DNA of 64,000 bases from Symbiodinium natans. Its lineage: Eukaryota; Sar; Dinophyceae; Suessiales; Symbiodiniaceae. Position 1 is the first letter of the stretch; each line of letters starts with the position of its first letter. Below are positions 46,001 to 57,600 of the stretch, piece after piece. Where the stretch lies: assembly GCA_905221605.1 (NCBI GenBank), contig CAJNDS010002690.1, positions 981,491 through 1,045,490 on the forward strand, read 5' to 3'. Made by a program: the position numbers and the translations under genes. The notes below the pieces were generated by a model. It was not told the DNA's origin. It made no database searches and saw nothing but the letters and a program-made list of their open reading frames with translations.

Positions 46001-49000
46001 CAAACCCTACGCCCCTACACTTAGGCTGCGGGGTGTTCGGGCGGGTGAGGCTTTCGACCGCCTCTGTCGCCAGCAGCTGGCCGTGTCAGCGCACCGAGGT
46101 TGCGCGGACCGATAGTAGATCTTCCAAGGGGTTAGGGTGGCTTAGGGTTTAGGGTTTAGGGTTTTGGGGTTTAGGGTTGAGGGCTCAGGGAGTAGGGCTT
46201 GGGTTTTGGCTTAATTAGGGTTGAATCCGCTCTCCCCCCCCCCCCCCCCTGCCGAGGATTGACCACGGTTTTAGGGTCCAGTTTTCCGCTTTTGGGCTAT
46301 AGGAGCTTTAGCGTTTTTTGTTTTAGTTTTTGTTAGGGGCTTCAGGGTTTTGGGGTAGGTGTTAAGGGCCGCCCAGGCCTCTGCTCGGCGTGGGGGCGTG
46401 GGGGGGGGGGGGGGTGTATATCGGGTTTAGGGTTTGGGGTTAATGAGAGTCCTCTCTAGCCCTACCTGAAGGCTTTATTGTAGTTCCTTTTTGGTTTACA
46501 GATAGGGGCTTATAGTAACTAACTACTGTAACCCATAAAGGTACTACATAGGAGCCTTTAGGTAAGCACTTCAAGAATAGGAGGTCTACGGAAGTATCCG
46601 TCTTTAACCATTACTGTAGCTTCTATGGGCCAGTCATGGCTCGATCGGGAGCAGGGCCCAAATCCAAATCAATCCCAGTGTTATGCAACCCCATACAAGA
46701 AATGGCCTTAAAGCTTAAAATCCTCAATGGCCCAATCCCGAAACCCTAAACCCTAAACCCTAATCCCTAATCCCTAATCCCTAAACCTAATAACCCCTAA
46801 ACCATGAACTCCTTCGAAGCAAAGGCGACTCCACTGTCGACTGCACGGGCGTGCAGATTGGTGGTCTACTCGATGCGTGCCTTGTCCAGTCCAAGGTTTA
46901 GAAGGGCTTTAGGCTTTAGGGTTTAGGGTGTGGGGTTTAGGGTTTAGGGTTCAGGATGTAAGGTTTAGGTTTCAGGGTTTCAGGGTTTCAGGGTCCTAAA
47001 CCCCAAACCCTAAACCCTAAACCCTAAACCCTAAACCCTAAACCCTAAACCCTAAACCCTAAACCCCCTCAATCACCCAGGTGCTTCCGCTACGATGGAC
47101 CCTTGGGTTGCAGCCCCCACGAGGAGGGCTTCGAGCTCTCCCTGTGGGCGCCCACAGCTCAGGAGGTGGACGTGTTTCTTGGCGTTTAGGGTTTAGGGTT
47201 TAGGGTTTAGGGTTTAGGGTTTAGGGTTTAGGAGTCAGGGTTCAGGGTTTAGGGTTTAGGGTTTCCCAAGTGATACTAAATCCCTCCCCCCCCCCCCCCC
47301 CCCCCCAAATTCTGAAATTCGCCTAGGCCCGAAAAATATTTATAATTGGGGGGGGGGGGGTCTAAATCCTAAAACCTACCTTCAATCCTAAACCCTAAGC
47401 CCCGAGCCCTGAATCCTAATCCTGTCAGCCTTCAGCCCTAAACCCTCAACTCAAGGGCGAAGGCCCTGAACCCCCCCCCCCCCCCCTCAATTCTCAAACA
47501 GGTTTAGTATTGGGCTGGGTGCCGGCAGGGTCCGGGAAAAAATGATATTTATAATTTGGGGGGGGGGGGGGGGGTTTTAGTATTCGGGGGAAGGGATTGA
47601 CGTCTAGGGTTTAGGGTTTAGGGCTACGGTAACGTTAGATTTAGTTTATTTTAGACGCTAGGGTCAGGGCTTTGGGCTCTGCACCCTGAACTGAACCCCA
47701 AATCCCAAACCCTAAACCCCTACTGTTCGGTTAGTATCGTTTCGCTTCGGCGGATCCTGCGAGAACCGGTTGTGCGTCGGTTCGTGTCAGAAGGCTTGCG
47801 GTTCGCGCAGTGCACCCCCGTTGCTCCACCCCTCCACTCAGGGGTGGGGGGTGGAGGGGAGGGGCGGGGGGTGGCCCACCCCCCCCCCCACCCCCCGCCC
47901 CCTCCTGACCTTCCTGACTCTAATCCCTAAATTAAACCCTAAACCCTATAAACCCTAAGCCTTAAACCCCAAACCCTAAACCCTAAATTTGGGCCACGTG
48001 GAGCCCCTTTGACAAAGGCTGCTGTACGAAGGCCCCGAAGTTGAACGCGGGGCCACGGCTCACGGCATGCAGCTCGGCTGGCAGGGGTTTAGGGTTTAGG
48101 GTTTAGGGTTTGGGGTTTGGGGTTTGGGGTTTGGGGTTTGGGGTTTTGGGTTTGGGGTTTAGAGTTTAGGGTTTAGGGTTTAGGGTTTAGGGTTTAGTCA
48201 AACGCTAAAACCCTAAACCCCTAGTTTAAGAGTTCAGGGTTTAGAGTGTATGGTCTAGGCCACTTCATTCAATCTAATTAGTGTCTCTGGGTCTTGGTTG
48301 GGCAGTGATAAAAGGGCTTTACAAGGCTTTGAAGTGTTGACAATATAGATTCGGCTTGTGAGGGCTTCTAAATTTTTAAGGTGTCGGGGTATGGTTTGTG
48401 TTTAAGGAGACTGGCCGTTTCAACTGCGGGCCCTTCACCCTGAACCCTATACTGGGGGCCCTCGTAGCTTTCCAGAGACTGGCTAGTCTTATGCGGGAGC
48501 CTACACAAGATAATTCCTAAAATGTCAGGGTGAGTTGTGCATTGTTTCGGCCAGGTCTTAGTAGCCCAGTGGCACCCATTTACCCTTTTTTTGGTTAGGG
48601 GTTCCCTTACAAAGTAACCAACTCAAAAAAGGGTCCGGGTGCCCTTATCATATTATGGCTACTGGGCTACTAAGGTGTAGGATCCAGCCCAAACCCTGAA
48701 GCCCTCTTCTTTGTTTCGCCTCTGAGGACCTGCGGTCCGGATGGTGTCTGGCGTCTTCTGGGCCCCCACGTCTGGCGGGGGAGATACTATACCTACAGGC
48801 TGCCGAATTGACAGGGGTTGCAAGGGTTGTGGGTTCAGGGTATAACCCTAAACCCCAAACCCTAAACCCCAAACCCTAAACCCTAAAACCCTAAACCCTT
48901 AACCCTAGACCCTATAGAGTCTTACCTCTTACACCCTAGAATGGGTTCCTCGAGGCTGAACTAGCGGATCATGGCATCATCAGCCGTTTGAAGTTCTGAG

Positions 49001-51635
49001 GGTGCAAGCAGCAGGTAGAGTCGATCCTGCTGTTCTTGGTGAGTGTATGTAAATGTGTATCTACATAGGAACATATATTCACATATCATTCTGTAGATGG
49101 TTCCCTTTTTTTACATGCTTTTGCTGAGTGCGTCGTATTGGGTGTCCTAGTGGGGATGCTAGCAAAAGAAGCCCTGACCGAGCACTAAATTTGCACGCAA
49201 GGAGAACGCAAACCCAACGCCTGGACCCCCACCTATATGAATATTCGGAGAACTGAACGCCCCATGCCTTCCATCCTTGCACCCTACTTGGGGTATCCGG
49301 AGAGTTATAAATACCCAAGAAGGGGCCCCGGTCCTCCAAGCAAGCGGTTCCTCCCCCCGTGCCCTCAACAGCTCGCGCCTGAAGGATACGAGCCTACCAT
49401 CCCACCACGGGCAACATCGAGACCCTGGGCTTTTGGGTTTTGGTTGTTAATTTACCTTCATTCTTGAACTGCAAGGCTGTTTAGGGTTTTAGCTTCCCTT
49501 CTGTCTTGATGAGGGAAGCTGTTCACCCCAAAACCTTAAGCCCACTCGCCCAAAACCATATAGGCCCTAAAGCACAAAGCCACAAATCCCATCACGATGC
49601 TGTAAGGGGCTTAAGGGTGTACGGTTTAGGAGTTTAGGGTTTAGGGCCGAATTCGGGTTGAATTAGGGTTCAGGGTTTAGGGTTATCCCTAAACCCTAAA
49701 CCCTAAACCCTAAACCCTAAACCCTAAACCCTAAACCCTAAACCCTAAACCCTACAGCTCAGGACAATGGAGACCCCCGATCCCTATTCCCACGCCTGCT
49801 CCGCGGACGCGGGCCGCTCCTTGATCTGCCATTTGCCGCCCTGGGTGTCTCGGCTGTGTATATATATATATATATATGGATATGTGTATATTTATACATA
49901 TGTATATGTATATATATATATATGTACAATATACATATATATATGTGTATATGTATATGTATATATATATATATATGTATATGTATACTCTATTTTCGTT
50001 TACCGCAACTGTCTGCCTAAGAATTCAATAAAAATGGAACAATAGTTTATGATATATCAATGATTGTATTTGTTGAAATATATAATTATGGTAACGAAGA
50101 TTTTCATATTAATTTAGGTATTAAAAATGAAGAAATTGAATTAGAATATGTTCAATTAATTGAACGAATTTAGTATAATGCTGATTTCTTTTATAGTATT
50201 TATGAATTGGAAAGACCGGAATTAATTCTAAAAATTTGCTAGAATAGCCCCCCAAAACCCCTATTCTAATTCTTAAGGCCCTATAATTACACCTAATACT
50301 CCCCACTACTTCCTGAGGTTTGTAGGGTTTAGGGTTTAGAGTATGGGCTTGATCTTGGCCTGGCCAAGCTAAGTCCTTACGCCCTTGGGCTGCAAACCCT
50401 CACGCCGAGATGTTCGTGATCTGTGCTGTCATTGCGTGCGAACCCTAAACTTGTCAAGCCCAAAAAAGTCCCGGAGGGTTCACTAACCCTAGTATGGAGT
50501 TTGGTACCCAGATGCCTTTTGGTACCTGATGCCATAAAGGTACTGCAACCGGACCGTCCGGCAAGTAAACCCATACGAGCCGCATGCAAAGACGGCAAAA
50601 CTAAACACCCTACCAACTCTCAGGATGTAGGGTTTAGGGTTTAGGCTTTCGGGTTTAGGGTTTAGGACTTGGGGTTTAGGGTTTAGGGTTTAGGGTTTAG
50701 GATTTAGGATGTAGGGTCTAGGTCTTATGGTTTAGGGCTTACGATGCAGGGGCTTGTTCTCTTTGCCTAGGAGCTGGGCCCGGAAGAGGTTCCGCAGCTG
50801 GACCACCGAGCGGACGCGGCCACTCGTTGGGCTTTGTTGGCACTCCGGTTTTTTGAATGTCTCCTAAACCCTAAGTCCTAAGCCCTAAGCCCTAAACCCT
50901 AAACACAGGTCATTGCAGCAGCAAAAGGCCAACACGCTTAAGCACAGGAAAACCCTAAACCCTAAGGGGAGGGGCTCTAAGTGTGGGGAGGTACCTAGGT
51001 AACCTTAAGAAAGCTGAGGGAGCCCGGGTTTAGGGATTAGGGATTAGGGTTTAGGGTTTAGGGTTTAGGGTTTAGCGTTTATAGCTAAACGTCTGAACAA
51101 GAGTGTAGGCTGTGAACCATCTAGTATACACCCTAAACCCTAAACCGGGCTCTGTTTACCTACAGCTTCATTGGTCTTTACTATTTGGTGGCAGGTTTTC
51201 GGGCCAGGGTTCAGGGTACCCTAAACCCTAAACCCTAAACCCTAAACCCTAAACCCTGAGACAAAGGGGTGCTCGCTGCTTCTCAGACTGACCTCCAGCC
51301 GCGGAGGTGATTTACGAGCTGCACGTCCGCGACTTCAGCGCCAGGGATCCGACGGTGCTCCATTCCTGAAGTGTTTAGGGTCTAGGGTCTAGGGTCTAGG
51401 GTTTAGGGTTTAGTGTTTAGGGTGATCTAAAGGTCTTTCTGGGATTGTTTAGGATTCCTGTATAGATTTAGAAGTGATTTTCAGGGTCATGTACCTCCCG
51501 AAGACAAAACCTATGCCCTGCGTGACAGGTGGAGCCAGCCCTCCGAGGAAAGTACCTCGCATTTGAACAGGAGGGCACCAGCGGCCTCTCGCCTCATGGG
51601 AAGGGGTTCAGGGTTTGGACTGTCAGGAAAGAAAA

Positions 51636-51667
<32 letters not shown>

Positions 51668-54600
51668 AGGGAGAGAGAGAGCGAGAGCGAGAGAGAGAGA
51701 GAATGAGGGAGAGGGGAGTTTAGGGTTAGGGTTAGAGTTTGTTCAGAAAATCTTGACATGAAAGAAAGTGGTCGTCTTGGCCGCTGGCCGCTTTGCTACG
51801 AAACGCGTACATTGCAGCATTGCACTGCAACATCGACAGCACCAGGCAGAGGCATGAAACTCTGGAACCCAACCCCCGCCAAGTGAGTCGAGGTTTTCCA
51901 AGAAACACGTAGCTAGTAGGTGTTTCAGAGCATGAAACAGTAGAGCTGTAGGATCCTTCCTTAAGAAGACATGCACGGCCTGCGAGCAGCTGCCACATGC
52001 CTGGCTTGCTTGAGTCTTGAGCAAAGCTCGTGCTCCATCAACAAGCAACAAATGGTTATGCATCGTCGCTGGCAGCATTCAAAGCAGCTTGTTGACACTT
52101 CTGACTCAAGCAGCAGCACATTTAGCATATATATATATACATACATACTTACATACATACATGCATGTGTATGTGCATGTGCATGTGCATGTGCATGTGC
52201 ATGTGCATGTGCATGTGTATGTGTATGTGTATGTGTTTGTGTTTGTGTTTGTGTTTGTATTTGTGTATGTGTATGTGTGTGTGTGTGTGTGCGCGCGCCG
52301 GATGGCCTTCTCCCGCTCGGGCGGCAAACGTTAAACCTTCTCCACACCCCAGAGTCTTGACTTAAGCGTTCTTATATCCTCCCAGCCCTACCGCACCGGG
52401 TCTAGGGTTGAGGGTTTAGGGTTTAGGGTTTACGCGCCAAGGAGATCTCCATTTGCGCCGCCTCGCCGATGCTGGCCTTACGCACGTGCATCTGCTGCCT
52501 GGCTGCTGTTGAAGAGTTTACGCTTTGCGTGCTTCTGAGATCGGAAGCCCCAAAAAGAAGTTTTAGGGCCCTGTCGCTGGGGTGGGTGGGAGACCCTAAC
52601 CCTAAGCCCGAATATCTAAACCCTAAACTACCCTAAACGCCCTACCTAAACCACAATTCCCCTCCTCCTTCTTCATGTGCCTACTATACATAAACGTTAC
52701 ACCAAGCCCTCAGCCCTGAAACACCTTAATTCTCAGAATACTACCACAGATGGACCTTCTAGGAACATGACGCAAAGAAAAACGGAAACCCTAAACCCTA
52801 AACCCGAGGCTGCCCACCTACGACTTCGGCTCGGTTCCCGAGCGCGTGGCCGACCGCAGCGAGCCGCGGGTGAACGCCGCTGGGTTGAGGGATGGAGGGT
52901 TTAGGGTTTAGGGTTTAGGGTTTGGGTTTAGGGTTTGGGTTTAGGGTTTAGGGTTTAGGGTTTAGGGTTTAGGGTTTAGGGTTTAGGGTTTAGGGTTTAG
53001 GGTTTAGGGTTTAGGGTTTAGGTTTAGGGTTTAGGGTTTGGATAATTTAACCCTCTCTGGGTCTGAGGATGCCAATGGCGCCCCCCCCCCCCCCACCCCG
53101 CCCCCCCCCCCACCCCCGCCCCCCCCCCCACCCCCCCCCCCACCCCCACCCCCCCCCCCCCACCCCCACCGGAAAAACGTGGGTTTGTTGGCTCTGGGGA
53201 GGGATTGGTCTTTAGCGCCGTCGGGCTTGAGACAAGTTCTCCCCTCTTGTACTGAGGGTTTGGGTTAGGTTTTAGGGTTTAGGGTTTAGGGTTTGGATGG
53301 TTTTAGGGCCTCTCTGGGTCTGAGGATGCCAATGGCCCCCCCCCCCCCCACCCCCGCCCCCCCCCCCCCCCCCACCCCCCCCACCCCCACCCCCCCCCCA
53401 CCCCCCCCCACCCCCCCCCCCCCTGCCGGAAAAACGTGGGTTTAGGGTTTAGGCTCTGGGGAGGGATGGTCTTTAGGCGCCGTCGGGCTTGAGACAAGGC
53501 TTGGGATGTTCTCCCCTCTTGTACTTAGGGTTTAGGGTTTAGGGTTTAGGGTTTAGGGTTTAGGGTTTAGGGTTTAGGGTTTAGGGTTTAGGGTTTAGGA
53601 CTGTTGGAGTAAGGGGGAACAAGGCGATGATGTGTTTGCAGAGGACAGAGGCAAGTATGCAAAGCAGTCGATTGGGTTGCGGCTGTTCTTGCAAGGCTTC
53701 CGTTTACGAGAAGCATCGGCAAGTTCCTTCGTCTCGTTGTTTTTGTGTTTAACAGATCTGGGCCAAGCCCCTAAACCTTAAACCCTCAACCCTAAAGCCT
53801 AACAGACAAAGGAGAAGGCACGAATCAGATGACGCACAGGGTTGAGGGCTTCGTTGGATCCCTATTGCAATAGGCGCTCTGCAGTCCGTGAACAGCTGTG
53901 GTCCCCCAAGCCCAACCCCATAAACCCTAAACCACTGGTGCGGCGACGGATTCAAATCTGAGGGAGGGGTGCCACGAACCAGAATACCAACTAATTACAC
54001 CTTATGCCCTAAACCTTGTAATCCTAAAGCGTGTCAATCCTAAACCCAACAGTGCACCCTGAACCCCAAACTCCAAACACCAAAACCCAAACCCCAAACC
54101 CGAAACCCTAAACCCTAAACCCCAAACCCTAAACCCTAAACCCTAACCCCTAACCCCTAACCACTAAACCTCAACACGAGCGCAAAACCGCCTTCAGGAA
54201 CACGCTGCACCCGACTCCGAGGAGCAGCAGGCCGCGGTGATGAGCGTGGCCGACCCTTGGGAGATAAACCTGAGCCCTCTTAAGGGGTTTAGGGTTTTGG
54301 GTTTTGGGTTTTGGGGTTCAGGGTTTACGGTTCAGGGTTCAGGGTTCAGGGTTCAGGGTTCAGGGTTCAGGGTTCAGGGTGCATGCAACCCGGTTTCGGG
54401 TTTTGGCCCTTTAAGGGTTCATCGATCGTCCCCGAGGACCGCGATTCCTTCAACTGGGGCTACGACCCTGTGCTGTACGGCGTACCGGAGGGTTCCTATG
54501 CCACGAACCCAGGTGGGCTCGGAGATTCAGGGTTTAGGGTTTAGGGCTTAGGGTTTAGGGTTTAGGGTTTACGGTTTAAGGTTGTCCCTCCGCTTTTGAA

Positions 54601-57600
54601 GGTTTAAGGTTTACAGATGTAGGGTTTGGAGCTAAGGGTTTAGGGTCCAGCTGCCCCAAAACCTTCAACCCTAAACCCTGAACCGCCTTGCTCCAGATGG
54701 CCTGGCGCGGGTTGAGGAGCATCGGCGGATGGTTGCAGCTCTACACCGGAAGGGACTGCGTGTGGTGGCCGACGTGGTCTTCAACCATGTGGGGCGGAGG
54801 GGGCAGGGGGGTATAGAGTTTGGGGTTTCTCAAGATTCGTTCTATTCTGCGTTTATACAGATATACAATGGAGGTGATTCTGTTACAGTAAGCTCGAAAA
54901 AGTCGGGGCTTCTTAAGCAAACAGGATAGAGAATGAGCTAGGGCTGATCCCCGCATCCAGGTCTTGGCAAGCGGGCCCGAATCCAGCCGCAGCGTTCTGG
55001 ACAAGTGTGTGCCGGGCTACTACCTGCGCCGCAGCGAAGACGGGCGCGTTGAGCACTCCACTTGCATGCTTCTCGGCCGTCACCTCCGCTGGGTTTAGGG
55101 TTTAGGGTTTAGGGCTTAGGGTTTAGGGTTTAGGGTGTAGGGTTTAGGGTTTAGGGTTTAACCGCCAGAAGCCCCAGGTTGTATTCAAACGCCCGCCCAA
55201 CTCTTCAGCCGTTTCCTTGCCGAGGAACAACACGGCCACAGAGAGGTACATGATGGAGTCTTACTTGCAATTTTCGAGCGGGGTACGTGTGTCAGGAGCC
55301 AGTCAAGAATCCATATAATCTATCCACACTTTATAGATGTAGTATATAGTTGCAGTCGTAGGCATAGGTACAGAGTTGTAGCTTTGTAGCTGTAGTCAGA
55401 GTTTCAGCTTCTAGTTCCAGATTCAGCATGAGAGCGCTCAGTCGGTGATGGAATGCACACGCGCGTTGTATACAGGCGTTCAACGAACGGCCCTGACACC
55501 TTGAGCCCGAAACAGCAGGAACCTTAAACCCGAAACCCTGAACCCTAAACGGCCCTAAACCCAGTACCCTAAACCCTAAACCCTAAACCCTGAACCCTGA
55601 ACCCTAAACCCTAAACCCTAAACGAAACTCCAGGAACGCCTGGTGGTCGACATGGTCCGGCGCTGGGCCGTGGAGCATCGGGCGCCTGGGCCGTGATGTC
55701 TTCCCAGAGCTGTTGGGTTTAGGGTTTATGGTTTAGGGTTTAGGGTCTAGGGTTTAGGGTTTAGGGTTAGGGTGTGGGGCACCTTAAACCCTAAGCCCTA
55801 AACCCTAAACCCTAAACCCTAAAACCTAAACCCTAAACCCTAAACCCTAAACCCTAAATCCTAAACCCTAAACCCTAAACCTTCCCTGAACAGTAAAGCA
55901 GCTTCATGGGGGTGTCCAAACCTCCCCCGCCCAACAACTTGGCGATAGTTAGGGTGTGGGGCACCTTAAACCCTAAGCCCTAAACCCTAAACCCTAAACC
56001 CTAAAACCTAAACCCTAAACCCTAAACCCTAAACCCTAAATCCTAAACCCTAAACCCTAAACCTTCCCTGAACAGTAAAGCAGCTTCATGGGGGTGTCCA
56101 AACCTCCCCCGCCCAACAACTTGGCGATACTTCTTTTGGGGGAGGGAGGGAAGGTTGTACGCCGCCCAGTGAGCTCTAGATAAACCCCAAACCCCAAACC
56201 CTAAACCCTAAAACCCTAAACCCCACACCCACTACCCTAATTCCCACAACCCATGCTTGGAGGGTACTTATTCACCAGAGAAGTTCGAACTGTACTCATA
56301 ACCCACTTAGAAGCCCCTTAAGTGCCCGAATATGACTATAAGTACAGTTATAAGTTCAGTTATAAGTACAGTTATAAGTACAGTTATACTTGGTGAATAG
56401 GTACCATGAACCCCCAAAAGCTCGAGATAAACCCTAAACCCTGAACCCTAAAACCCCAAACCCTAAACCCTAAACCCCAAACCACAAACCCGCATCCCTA
56501 AACCCCAAAACCATGCAGCAAGGTGGATGGATTCCGCTTCGACCTAATGGGTCATGTGGCGCTGCAGTGCATGAAGTGACCGGGCCGCAGTGGACCTTGT
56601 AAAGGGGGTTTAGGGTTTAGGGTTTAGGGTTTAGGGTTTAGGGTTTAGGGTTTAGGGTTTAGGGTTTAGGGTTTAGGGTTTAGGGTTTAGGGGTTAAACC
56701 CTCAACCATAAACCCTAAGACCTGTTTTATAAACCGGGTCATGGGTTTCTTTTTGTTCGAGCGGTTGGTGCGGGCTTGTTTAGTACCCTGCAGTGCCTCA
56801 ATCCTACGCTTGCATGGTTCTCGTACAATCCACTCCCCCCATACGAACCCCCCTTAAGTTTAGCATGTAACTGATCCCAAGCCCTAAACCCTAAACCCTA
56901 CACTCTTAGCCCCCGCCGAAGACAAGCCCAGCATTCTGCTTGCACCGATGGCTGAGGAGCCGGTGTTGCCCCAGCACGTGAGGCCGATATTTTAAACCTG
57001 CACTCACCAAGGTGTAGGGATTCGGGTTTCGGGTTTTGGGTTAGGGTTTAGGGGTTAGGGTTCGGGGTTTCGGGCACCCAATGGCCCAGGTAACCTAGAA
57101 CCGAAGCCCTATAAAGTTTGGGCTTTTGCTTTACGTACCCCAGAAGCCCTATCCAGGGGCAGCCATGAACATAGTTTTCAGTTCTATTTCCCGTATAATC
57201 CCTGCAGAATCCTTTCATATAAACTAAAGAGGGCGCCCTAACCTACCTCAGTATCCCTAAACCATATATGACTTCGAGGTGAGCCCTAAACCCTAAACCC
57301 TAAACCCGAAACCCTGCACCGAGGCGCTGCCGCGCCACCTTAGATAGCCTGACCCTGGCAGAACATGGCATCGACGGGGAGAGGCCCTGGGCGGCTTGAA
57401 GGTTTTAAAGGGTTTAGGGTTTTTTTAGGGGTTTTCAAGGGGTTTCCAGGGTTTTTTTGCTTGCTTGCGCCCTTGAGGGCTTTTTCGGGGCTTTAAGGGT
57501 TTTAAGGGTTCCAAATGCTTTAAGGGCTTGAGGGGTTCGGGTTCAAGGGCTTAGGGATTCAGTTAGAAGGGTTTAGCCCTTCGGCCACAAGGCCTTCGAG

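Noticed and set aside
52017-52365. Several 100-130-codon frames of His-Thr, Cys-Val or Met-Cys repeats
   Set aside because: Direct translation of GTGCAT/GTGTTT/GT microsatellites in all frames.
56900-57000. Possible pullulanase exon at the GC-rich island reading [12 protein letters not shown]
   Set aside because: Phases of the flanking exons (56575 and 57324) join perfectly without it, and it has no match to the family at that position.
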